IMG/VR virus record: IMGVR_UViG_3300027782_000348
Coordinates: 1-24,701 of that record
Origin: a virus
Strand: one strand, 5' to 3'
Length of the DNA: 24,701 nucleotides
Shown here: one piece after another, positions 5,763-11,802 of the stretch
Layout: the number at the start of each line of letters is the position of its first letter
How positions within the stretch are numbered: the stretch's first letter is position 1
Notes under the pieces: generated by a model
Database searches by the model: none
Told to the model about the DNA's origin: nothing
Seen by the model: the letters and a program-made list of their open reading frames with translations, nothing else
Translations under genes and position numbers: made by a program

Positions 5763-6562
5763 ACCATCACACAGTCGTCGGTCGGATCATCAATGAAACA
5801 ATGCCGGCAGAGAAGTATCACGCGGTCCAGGCTCTATCGAAGTCGATGATGGCCAAGCTGCTGAAATCGCCTGCCCATTATCGAGCCGCACAGGAGGAGC
5901 GCCAAGAGCCGTCGAAGGCGATGCAACTTGGCACTGCCATCCACACCGCTGTCTTGGAGCCTGACCTGTACACCGATGTTGTGGCCGTGACCCCCGATGG
6001 TATCGACGGACGCACCAAGGAGGGCAAAGCGTGGAAGGACGCTAACAAGGACCGCATCTGTCTCAACAATACGGAGAACCGCGATGTGCAGGGTGTTGCT
6101 CGCTCGATCCGCAGTCATCCATTCTGGTCCATCTACCAAGCTCCTCATCGCATCGAGGCGAGCGTGTTCGGGCTGGACGCGGATACCGATATCGCGATCA
6201 AGGCTCGTCCTGATCTGTGGGTGGAGGACCATACCGTCGTCGACATCAAGACAACCGATGACGCTTCACCTGAAGCATTCACTCGTACCGTCCTGAACTT
6301 TGGATACCATATCCAAGCGGCGCATTACTTGGCTATGACCGGTGCCGATCATTTCGCTTTTGTCGCTGTCGAGCGCACCGCTCCATACGCTGTCGGGGTC
6401 TATCGTCTCGACTCGGAATGGTTGCAGGCCGGCGAGAATATGCGGCGCAAGGCGATCACGTTGTTGCACGAATGCCAGGCACTGGACAAGTGGCCTGCGT
6501 ATCCGACAACTACGCAAACTCTTTCATGCCCAAAGTGGGTGTTAAACAAGTCGGAAAACTAA
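5759..6562 (+). CDS. recE: RecE-like PD-(D/E)XK exonuclease (DUF3799-type)
   Basis: The 267-aa product reads as a RecE/exonuclease VIII-type nuclease. It has LSKSMMAKLLKSPAHYRAAQ (27-46), GTAIHTAVLEPDLY with the conserved His, and ARPDLW...VVDIKTTDD, the Asp and the D-x-K of the PD-(D/E)XK active site. A helix with YHIQAAHYLAMTG follows, matching the Gln-x-x-x-Tyr region. Such enzymes degrade the 5' strand of duplex ends, leaving ssDNA for the annealase encoded immediately upstream (ATGA overlap). Length fits the nuclease domain alone. Confidence 0.85.
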   Translation: MNHHTVVGRIINETMPAEKYHAVQALSKSMMAKLLKSPAHYRAAQEERQEPSKAMQLGTAIHTAVLEPDLYTDVVAVTPDGIDGRTKEGKAWKDANKDRICLNNTENRDVQGVARSIRSHPFWSIYQAPHRIEASVFGLDADTDIAIKARPDLWVEDHTVVDIKTTDDASPEAFTRTVLNFGYHIQAAHYLAMTGADHFAFVAVERTAPYAVGVYRLDSEWLQAGENMRRKAITLLHECQALDKWPAYPTTTQTLSCPKWVLNKSEN

Positions 6563-6579
6563 ATCAATAAATAAGTATT

Positions 6580-7008
6580 ATGTTCAAAGTCAATCGACAG
6601 GATGGTGCCGCGCAATTCATCAACACCGAGGGCGATTTCGTCGTCACCGTCTCCAAGGTGGAGGAGGCGCTTGATAACAAGGGTCGCGAAGTGTGCAAGG
6701 TGACGTTCAAGACCGACGACGGATCCTCGACCAGCGACCGGTTCATCAACCAGGAGAACACTTGGTTCCGCGTGAACCAGTTGGTTGCGGCGACCAACCA
6801 CAATGTTCCTGACGGGACCGAGGTCGATTTCCTCGGCAAGAAGGGAAGTTTTGGTGAGTTCATCAAGGCGATGACTGGCCTGAAGCTCATCATCGTTGCT
6901 CGTTTTGAGGAGTACGTTGATCAGGCCGGCGAGAAGAAGAAGATCATCCGGGTAAAGAACATGAAGGCTGTCGCTCCGGTCGCCGCCGAGGACAACTTGC
7001 CGTACTAA
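6580..7008 (+). CDS. DUF669-like ssDNA-binding protein
   Basis: The 142-aa product follows RecE by 17 bases. It resembles DUF669-type phage proteins placed next to RecE/RecT or replication genes: an all-beta start (QFINTEGDFVVTVSKVEEAL), an NQENTWFRVNQL segment, and a conserved LKLIIVARFEEYVD strand. It ends AEDNLPY, an acidic-hydrophobic tip like the DDxPF tail of SSB proteins that binds partner proteins. The role in coating ssDNA during recombination or replication is inferred from context and this tail. The ATG at 6580 has an AT-rich leader with no Shine-Dalgarno. Confidence 0.65.
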   Translation: MFKVNRQDGAAQFINTEGDFVVTVSKVEEALDNKGREVCKVTFKTDDGSSTSDRFINQENTWFRVNQLVAATNHNVPDGTEVDFLGKKGSFGEFIKAMTGLKLIIVARFEEYVDQAGEKKKIIRVKNMKAVAPVAAEDNLPY

Positions 7009-7015
7009 GTGATAC

Positions 7016-7045
7016 AGGAGGGGAGCGCATTCTTTTGCAACGCTC
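7016..7045 (+). promoter_or_regulatory. Distant Shine-Dalgarno plus hairpin before thyX
   Basis: AGGAGGGG (7016-7023) is a strong Shine-Dalgarno but lies 38 bases before the ATG at 7062. Between them GAGCG (7023-7027) and CGCTC (7041-7045) can pair, which would shorten the distance. Alternatively the site serves the in-frame TTG at 7035, 11 bases away, adding nine residues to ThyX. Confidence 0.4.
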
Positions 7046-7061
7046 AATAAATTTTGTATCT

Positions 7062-7703
7062 ATGAATGTAAAACTAGTGGCGATAACAAAGCCGATCGAT
7101 GATATGTCGGCATCCGACTTTATCTCATATTGCGCGCGTGTCAGCAATCCATCGAACCAGAACAACACCCTGACCAGTCCGAAGTTGTTGGCCTACTGTA
7201 TCAAGAACGGACACTGGAGTGTCTTTGAGCAGGCCAGTTTCACGGTCGAGATCGTGACAAGCAGAGCTATATCCGCCCAGATACTCAGGCACAGGAGCTT
7301 TTCGTTCCAAGAATTCTCCCAAAGATATGCGGTCGCAACAGAGTTCGAGCCTGTTGAGTTTAGAACGCAGGACTTGAAGAATCGACAGGGTAGCGGTGAT
7401 GTCATAAATGACTTGGGCATAAAATGCACATTTGATGATACTGTTCGCTTTTGCGAAACCACATATCTGAGGATGATTGGTGCAGGCGTATCCAAGGAAA
7501 CCGCCCGCATGATCCTTCCGCTCTGCACGCAGACGACCTTGTACATGACCGGCAATGTCCGTTCATGGATCCACTATCTGGAGCAGCGATGCGCGAAGGG
7601 CACGCAGAAGGAGCATCGATTGATCGCGGAAACTATCCGCGATGAAATCTTTGCGGTTCAATTTCCAGCAATCCATGAAGCATTGAATTATGAAAAGAAC
7701 TGA
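7062..7703 (+). CDS. thyX: Flavin-dependent thymidylate synthase ThyX
   Basis: The 213-aa product carries the ThyX signature exactly: RHR at 76-78, seven residues, then Ser86 (RHRSFSFQEFSQR). Other family segments are CARVSNPSNQ (24-33), KLLAYCIKNGHWSVFEQASF (41-60), and the C-terminal ARMILPL...LYMTGNVRSWIHYLEQRC. The enzyme makes dTMP from dUMP using FAD, NADPH and methylene-tetrahydrofolate, supplying thymidine for phage DNA synthesis. I start at ATG 7062, which matches the family N-terminus. A TTG at 7035 with a better-placed ribosome-binding site is the alternative. Confidence 0.95.
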   Translation: MNVKLVAITKPIDDMSASDFISYCARVSNPSNQNNTLTSPKLLAYCIKNGHWSVFEQASFTVEIVTSRAISAQILRHRSFSFQEFSQRYAVATEFEPVEFRTQDLKNRQGSGDVINDLGIKCTFDDTVRFCETTYLRMIGAGVSKETARMILPLCTQTTLYMTGNVRSWIHYLEQRCAKGTQKEHRLIAETIRDEIFAVQFPAIHEALNYEKN

Positions 7704-7947
7704 TATCAAGACATTGATCGAGGCGATGCGGATCATATCCGAAGGGATACAGAGCGAGGGGGGAGTGGCCAACGCTGCGATTGCCGAGGCGGCGGATAGG
7801 TTGCAGGAGCAGAATGATTATATCGAGAAATTAGAACGGGTTGGTGACGACCTTTCTATTTTTGCCGCCAATCCTGCGATGTATCCGCAAAATCAAGTAC
7901 TTAAACCTGTCAAAGCATGGGGCAAACTTGAGGAATACAAGCCGTGA
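7690..7947 (+). CDS. Small coiled-coil protein (85 aa)
   Basis: The start ATG at 7690 overlaps the end of thyX by 14 bases, and the stop overlaps the next GTG as GTGA. The product is mostly helical: an amphipathic N-terminus (KRTDIKTLIEAMRIISEGI), an Ala-rich stretch (ANAAIAEAADRLQEQNDYI), and KLERVGDDL. The next protein has a matching KRLEKAGDDM, so the two may be paralogues or share a binding partner. No function is recognised. Confidence 0.6.
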   Translation: MKRTDIKTLIEAMRIISEGIQSEGGVANAAIAEAADRLQEQNDYIEKLERVGDDLSIFAANPAMYPQNQVLKPVKAWGKLEEYKP

Positions 7948-8123
7948 ATACGCCAAACATCATTGACACGATAGCAGACCAGCGTGATGAACTGCGTGAT
8001 GAAAACGTCAGGTTGAAAGCCCACATCAAGCGGCTGGAGAAGGCGGGGGATGATATGTACAATCTTCTTAATAATTGCGACGAAGCCTACCGTTGGTACA
8101 AAGTGAATGAATCCAATCCATGA
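7944..8123 (+). CDS. Small coiled-coil protein (59 aa)
   Basis: Translation from the GTG at 7944 gives 59 residues to TGA at 8121-8123. Both ends overlap neighbours by four bases (GTGA, ATGA), which supports a small gene. Residues 10-35 are a charged coiled coil (IADQRDELRDENVRLKAHIK), followed by RLEKAGDDM and a C-terminal helix (YNLLNNCDEAYRWYKV). Similar short 'DELRDEN...LEKAGD' proteins are common among phage hypotheticals. Function unknown. Confidence 0.6.
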   Translation: MNTPNIIDTIADQRDELRDENVRLKAHIKRLEKAGDDMYNLLNNCDEAYRWYKVNESNP

Positions 8124-8329
8124 ACCACACCCCTAGAACCAATGAGGCCATTGTCACCAACGAAGAGGGACCGTGGGTCAGTGCCGCATTCGCTCGAACT
8201 ATGGAGATTGAGTTGGGCGCAGCAACCGAGCGCATCAAATTGCTTGAGAACGGATTGATCAAAATGGCGCTCAATAAATTGAACCCGCCGGGAGGATTTC
8301 CCTATGAACAAAAGCAGCAAAACAACTGA
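8120..8329 (+). CDS. Small helical phage protein (69 aa)
   Basis: The ATG at 8120 forms an ATGA overlap with the previous stop. The pattern 'PRTNEAIVTNE...WVSAAFARTMEIELGAATERIKLLENGL' is one that I recall in many phages as a short N-terminal segment followed by one long helix. It is the third small helical gene in a row. The stop at 8329 lies inside the next gene, which begins at 8304 in another frame. Confidence 0.6.
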   Translation: MNHTPRTNEAIVTNEEGPWVSAAFARTMEIELGAATERIKLLENGLIKMALNKLNPPGGFPYEQKQQNN

Positions 8330-8594
8330 CAAAATCAAGACCGTCCGGCATACGTTCCCTTGTGTTGAATCGGTGCGTCGAGTTCCGCTATCCGGTGGTC
8401 GAGCGGTCACGGTATGGCGCGACAGGACAGCAGACCCGATCAAGGCCGGGTACGACGACGAGGACATCGTGATGAGTTGCATCGCTAGCGCCGGCGACGA
8501 CTTGGATATGATTTGTCAGTTGGCCAAGCTCAAGGGCGTGAAGGCTGTCGAGATCAACTGGCCCGGTGGAACAGGAGCGATCATCCGTAACTGA
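8304..8594 (+). CDS. Hypothetical protein (96 aa)
   Basis: The ATG at 8304 follows a clear Shine-Dalgarno (GGGAGG, 8290-8295), one of the few good ones on this strand. The product has a basic start, then strand-like segments (RAVTVWRDRTADPI) and an acidic helix (DDEDIVMSCIASAGDDLDMI), ending KAVEINWPGGTGAIIRN. No family is recognised. It overlaps the previous gene by 26 bases. Confidence 0.6.
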   Translation: MNKSSKTTDKIKTVRHTFPCVESVRRVPLSGGRAVTVWRDRTADPIKAGYDDEDIVMSCIASAGDDLDMICQLAKLKGVKAVEINWPGGTGAIIRN

Positions 8595-8602
8595 ACAACA
8601 TC

Positions 8603-8896
8603 ATGGAAGACATCGTTGCAGACACAATCAATGAGCGCGGCAAGATATACGGTGAACCGCACCTGAGCCATTCCAACATCGGGTTGGCTTGGTCAGGACT
8701 CATCCAACAGTATTACGGAATCAAACTGCCAGGGCCGATGCCATCGCATCTGGTCGAGTTGATGATGGTTGCTTTCAAAATCAACAGGTCCGTCAGGGTT
8801 TTCCACCCTGATAACTATGTGGACCTCCGGGCATACGCAGGTTTCGCGGAACACGCACAAAAAAACCCAGGTCAAGAGTACAAACCAAAAGCATGA
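8603..8896 (+). CDS. DUF6378-like protein (97 aa)
   Basis: The product has the pattern that I associate with DUF6378: an N-terminal ERGKIYGEP followed by a His, a central LVELMMVAFKINR, and HPDNYVDLRAYAGFAE near the end. The all-helical layout and acidic 'E-L-M-M...K' and 'H-P-D-N-Y-x-D' motifs resemble MazG-like nucleotide pyrophosphatase folds. I infer only a possible nucleotide-related role. The stop overlaps the next start as ATGA. The domain assignment is from memory. Confidence 0.65.
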   Translation: MEDIVADTINERGKIYGEPHLSHSNIGLAWSGLIQQYYGIKLPGPMPSHLVELMMVAFKINRSVRVFHPDNYVDLRAYAGFAEHAQKNPGQEYKPKA

Positions 8897-9114
8897 AATA
8901 CATCAAACGAACAATCAAATGGACCGTTGGAAGAGAGAAAGAACCACTGTTCGATGAACTTGCAACGGAAATCGAGATCACGGACGAAGCGGGTGGTGAA
9001 TTTGTTGAAGTAAAACAGCACATCGAAGGAAACGGAAAAATCCAGATTGACCAGGAAGAGTGGCCGGCAATCAGGGAAGCAATCAATTGTGCGGTGAAAC
9101 TTTGCAGGAAATAA
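8893..9114 (+). CDS. Hypothetical protein (73 aa)
   Basis: The ATG at 8893 forms an ATGA overlap with the previous stop. The product starts very basic (MKYIKRTIKWTVGREKE), has two acidic strand-like segments (LATEIEITDEAG, FVEVKQHIEG) and ends in a helix with two Cys (WPAIREAINCAVKLCRK). No family is recognised. It precedes the ribbon-helix-helix gene by 5 bases and may share its transcript. Confidence 0.6.
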   Translation: MKYIKRTIKWTVGREKEPLFDELATEIEITDEAGGEFVEVKQHIEGNGKIQIDQEEWPAIREAINCAVKLCRK

Positions 9115-9119
9115 TACAC

Positions 9120-9290
9120 ATGAAAGAAAAAACCAAAAGCACAGTGATCACAATCGACGCGACCATCCATGAAGAGATGCGAAAGTATTGTGTCGAGAAC
9201 GGCATTAAGATCGGGTTCTTTGCCAGCCAAGCATTGCGAGTGGCAATGATTGGAAAGACGCCAGAGGTCAAGGTCGAGTCAGGCGAGTAG
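9120..9290 (+). CDS. Ribbon-helix-helix-like small protein (56 aa)
   Basis: I start at ATG 9120, which has AGGAAA about 9 bases upstream. An upstream GTG in the same frame would extend into the previous gene. The product has a beta strand (STVITIDATI) followed by two helices (HEEMRKYCVENG, GFFASQALRVAMI). This strand-helix-helix plan and length fit Arc/CopG-type ribbon-helix-helix DNA-binding proteins, which act as dimers. A small transcriptional regulator is likely. The acidic tail (EVKVESGE) lies outside the fold. Confidence 0.6.
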   Translation: MKEKTKSTVITIDATIHEEMRKYCVENGIKIGFFASQALRVAMIGKTPEVKVESGE

Positions 9291-9291
9291 C

Positions 9292-9339
9292 ATGAACATC
9301 CCGGTCGTCTCGAATGGCGACCGGGATTCAATCTCCTAA
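9292..9339 (+). other. Possible 15-codon leader ORF before the helicase gene
   Basis: ATG at 9292 opens 15 codons (MNIPVVSNGDRDSIS) to TAA at 9337-9339, ending 4 bases before the helicase start. The ORF spans the hairpin at 9298-9327. It could be a leader peptide coupling hairpin melting to helicase translation, or chance. Confidence 0.2.
9298..9327 (+). promoter_or_regulatory. Perfect 10-bp hairpin before the helicase gene
   Basis: ATCCCGGTCG (9298-9307) and CGACCGGGAT (9318-9327) pair without mismatch around a 10-base loop, ending 16 bases before the helicase ATG. No T-run follows. It fits an operator or a translational control hairpin better than an intrinsic terminator. Confidence 0.45.
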
Positions 9340-9343
9340 AATT

Positions 9344-10426
9344 ATGAATCTGAGAGAGTACCAAAAGAAAGCGGTTGAGTGGGCCACCAAGTCCGATGGT
9401 TTGATCATAGCTCCTGCCGGTAGCGGAAAGACCTGGATAGCGGCATCAATCATCAAGCATTACCACAAGCTGAATCCCGATTGGCTGTTTGGATGGACCG
9501 CTCCAACGATCGAGACGTGTCAGCAGGGACGGGTATCACTAAGCGTTGCGGGGATTCCTGATGGAGTTGTGGATATCCGGTGTCCACATGAGTCGGTGGA
9601 TTTCAGCAAGAAGAACCTGCTCATCGTTGACGAATGTAAACACAGCCCAGCGGTCAGTTGGAAGCGCATCATCGAGTCGTGCAACGGACTTCGATACGGA
9701 TTCGATGCGACCCCTTGGAGCGATGATGATGATCGGAACAGGGTCACCCGTTCGTTGTTCCGGGAGTCAATCTACGAGATCTCTCGAAGCGACATCGGCG
9801 ATTCATTGGCCGACGCCTACCTGGAGATCAGCGACGCCACCGACCTGAACATCCAGACCAAGATCGACGACAACATCGACCGGCTGTTCCAGGCTCGCCG
9901 CAGGTACATGCGGATCAGCGATGAAGACCTGAAGAAGATGTGCGCTTGGGAATCGCTGGTGGACATCGGTATCTGCCAGAACAAGGAGAGGAACCGGTAT
10001 GCGGTGCAGTATGCTCTGGACCATCTGGACATGCAGACACTCATCCTGATCCCGCGTATCACGCTTGGAGAGCAGTACGAGGCGAGCATACCGAACTCTC
10101 GCTTGGTGCATTCCAAGATCGGGAAGAAAGACAGGCGCTCGTACATGGAAGAGTTCAAGGCCGGAAATCTCAGGACCATGATCGCCACCTCATTGGCCGA
10201 CGAAGGATTGGATCTGCCCAACGTCGAACTGCTCATCATGGTGAGCGGAGGTCGATCTTCGCAGAAGACCATCCAGCGGGCGAGCCGCGCGCTTCGTAAA
10301 ACAGAAACAAAAAACTGTGCGACAATCGTGGACTTTTCAGACAAGTTCCATCCTATCGGAGCGTTCCATGCTAAGAAGAGGATGAAGAACTACCGTGAAC
10401 TTGGCTGTATATTTATTACAAAATGA
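9344..10426 (+). CDS. Superfamily 2 DNA helicase, DEAD/DEAH-box type
   Basis: The 360-aa product has SF2 helicase motifs in order: LREYQKKAVE (Q-motif-like), APAGSGKT Walker A (23-30), IVDECK (94-99; motif II as DECK rather than DEAH/DECH), GFDATPW (119-125; motif III-like), then ATSLADEGLDLPNV (motif V) and QRASRALRKT (motif VI). Compact XPB/UvsW-like phage helicases have this plan and work in branch migration, fork remodelling or replication initiation. I start at ATG 9344, just before the Q-motif; an ATG at 9314 lies inside the hairpin. The 3' end overlaps the SSB gene as ATGA, suggesting co-production. Confidence 0.9.
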   Translation: MNLREYQKKAVEWATKSDGLIIAPAGSGKTWIAASIIKHYHKLNPDWLFGWTAPTIETCQQGRVSLSVAGIPDGVVDIRCPHESVDFSKKNLLIVDECKHSPAVSWKRIIESCNGLRYGFDATPWSDDDDRNRVTRSLFRESIYEISRSDIGDSLADAYLEISDATDLNIQTKIDDNIDRLFQARRRYMRISDEDLKKMCAWESLVDIGICQNKERNRYAVQYALDHLDMQTLILIPRITLGEQYEASIPNSRLVHSKIGKKDRRSYMEEFKAGNLRTMIATSLADEGLDLPNVELLIMVSGGRSSQKTIQRASRALRKTETKNCATIVDFSDKFHPIGAFHAKKRMKNYRELGCIFITK

Positions 10427-10779
10427 GCGAATCAACGACGAACGAAACAACCGCGACACCAACCGAGAACGTGGTTTACTTGATCGGCGAGCTACGAGCG
10501 ATCAGTCGAAAGACAGAGACAAAGACAGGGGCATTGATGGTCAGGAGATCCATCTCGATTGCTCGTCACTGGACTGATATCGAAGGCCGGTTCCATGAAG
10601 ACTACGACGAGTTCGAGTTGTCGTCATGGGGTCAGGTCGCAGAAAAGATTCTTGATATCGGCAACGGCGCGTTGGTGCGCGTCAAAGGCCGGGTCAAAGT
10701 TGAGAAATGGAGCGAAGGTGGAGATACAAAAAGTGCGGTACGCATCGCGGCGGAAAACGTCACGGTGCTGTGTTTCTAA
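10423..10779 (+). CDS. ssb: Single-stranded DNA-binding protein, OB-fold
   Basis: The product (118 aa) has a Thr/Glu-rich N-terminus, then an OB-fold pattern: VVYLIGELRAI, a loop (RKTETKTGALMV), RRSISIARHW, DEFELSSWGQVAEKIL, GALVRVKGRVKVEKW, and a last strand (VRIAAENVTVLCF). The 'ALVRVKGRV' strand and W-containing strands match bacterial SSB layout. It lacks the acidic C-terminal tail of cellular SSB; the DUF669-like protein upstream carries one instead. It probably protects ssDNA in replication or recombination. It is coupled to the helicase by an ATGA overlap. Confidence 0.75.
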   Translation: MSESTTNETTATPTENVVYLIGELRAISRKTETKTGALMVRRSISIARHWTDIEGRFHEDYDEFELSSWGQVAEKILDIGNGALVRVKGRVKVEKWSEGGDTKSAVRIAAENVTVLCF

Positions 10780-10788
10780 AAGGAGCGA

Positions 10789-11244
10789 ATGAAAAAACAA
10801 ATCGTAGCGTGTGATCCAGGTGTCGGCGGCGGATTTGCCATCAACACCCCGGACGGAATCATCCTGATGGCGATGCCCGAGTCGTTGCCCGACATCCATC
10901 AGATCCTTATCGGGTTCAAGATGGCGGAATCTCAGTTCTGGGTGGAGAAGGTTCCAAAGTTCGTGTGCAAGCTGACGCCTGCTGCGAGCGTGGCGACCCT
11001 GCATGAGAACTACGGTATCGTCCAAGGACTAGCGTACTCTCAAGGATACGGACTGCACCGGGTCGAGCCGAAGATCTGGCAGGATCCACTTGGTCTTGGT
11101 GGACGGAAATCGTGTGCGACCAGTGCAGAGTGGAAGCGGAAGCTGCGCGCAAAGGCACAAGAACTGTATCCACATCTCGACGTGACGCTTAAAAACTCAG
11201 ACGCATTGCTCATCCTTCACCACGCCCTCGGCGGCGGTCGCTAA
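10789..11244 (+). CDS. RuvC-like Holliday-junction resolvase
   Basis: The 151-aa protein has an RNase H-fold resolvase pattern: VACDPGVGGGFA (6-17) with Asp9, a FWVEKV strand with Glu53, a central ASVATLHENYGIVQGLAY helix, RVEPKIWQ, and a C-terminal NSDALLILHHAL with Asp138. These acids match the metal-binding residues of RuvC. Phage enzymes of this type cut four-way junctions and branched DNA before packaging. The start ATG at 10789 follows AAAAGGAG. It completes a RecE/RecT/SSB/helicase/resolvase set. Confidence 0.85.
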   Translation: MKKQIVACDPGVGGGFAINTPDGIILMAMPESLPDIHQILIGFKMAESQFWVEKVPKFVCKLTPAASVATLHENYGIVQGLAYSQGYGLHRVEPKIWQDPLGLGGRKSCATSAEWKRKLRAKAQELYPHLDVTLKNSDALLILHHALGGGR

Positions 11245-11254
11245 AAACAACAAA

Positions 11255-11446
11255 ATGAAAAACGATATCTCCCATCGACAGTTCTTGAAAGATGCACCCA
11301 AACTTATCGACTATGCGATCATTCGCGGCTGGATGAGCAGGCCGAAGCCAAAGCAAGACGCTGATGGCCCCTGTTCTACGGACGCGATTTCCCATCTCGA
11401 TGACGATGAAATTCAGGAACCTAGCAAACAGCGCAGTAGAAGTTGA
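11255..11446 (+). CDS. Hypothetical protein (63 aa)
   Basis: The ATG at 11255 follows AACAACAAA, the recurrent leader. The first 30 residues look folded (DISHRQFLKDAPKLIDYAII), while the rest is polar (KPKQDADGP..., LDDDEIQEPSKQRSRS). The final 47 bases overlap the next gene in another frame, so the tail may be unconstrained. No family is recognised. Confidence 0.5.
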   Translation: MKNDISHRQFLKDAPKLIDYAIIRGWMSRPKPKQDADGPCSTDAISHLDDDEIQEPSKQRSRS

Positions 11447-11591
11447 ACTCATATCAGATGATGTTGAGATACTGATAGGTGAGACGAAGTGGCCCGGCGT
11501 GGCTTATATCCAAGATGGAAAACGAAAGATACACGTCACCACTAGAGCCAGGTTCAAATCAAGGTTCGTGCCGATAGATGCGACACCCTGA
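11400..11591 (+). CDS. Small beta-rich phage protein (63 aa)
   Basis: I use ATG 11400; ATG 11406 (MKFRNL) is equally possible, and a start at 11364 would overlap the previous gene further. The protein has alternating strands (AVEVELISDDVEILIG, WPGVAYIQDGKRKIHV) and ends TTRARFKSRFVPI. I recall similar single-domain proteins of about 60 residues ending 'x-F-x-x-x-F-x-P' in phages. Function unknown. It overlaps both neighbours. Confidence 0.5.
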   Translation: MTMKFRNLANSAVEVELISDDVEILIGETKWPGVAYIQDGKRKIHVTTRARFKSRFVPIDATP

Positions 11592-11802
11592 TCTATACAT
11601 AGATGCACAGAGCAAGCTCTTTGCGAAGTTTCAGACGCGCTCCATACGCATACATCATTGGAGCAAGTACCTGATGACACCCAAAGAGCTTGCCCTCCTT
11701 TTCGGAAAGCTGGAGAAATCAAATTCTGTTCTTCGAGAGATAGCCAAGACCGATCTTGGCAAAAGCGGAGAACTAGCGCGCAAACAACTTGGAATCGAAT
11801 GA
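11578..11802 (+). CDS. Hypothetical basic helical protein (74 aa)
   Basis: The frame opens at ATG 11578 and ends in an ATGA overlap with the primase gene. A shorter start at ATG 11674 (MTPKELALLF) would remove a region overlapping the previous gene and leave a neat 42-residue helical protein (LALLFGKLEKSNSVLREIAK). I report the longer form. The product is basic and ends LARKQLGIE. Coupling to the primase suggests a replication-linked role, by context only. Confidence 0.5.
   Translation: MRHPDLYIDAQSKLFAKFQTRSIRIHHWSKYLMTPKELALLFGKLEKSNSVLREIAKTDLGKSGELARKQLGIE

Noticed and set aside
9817-10344. 175-aa minus-strand frame
   Set aside because: It lies opposite helicase motifs V and VI, which are clearly coding on the plus strand.
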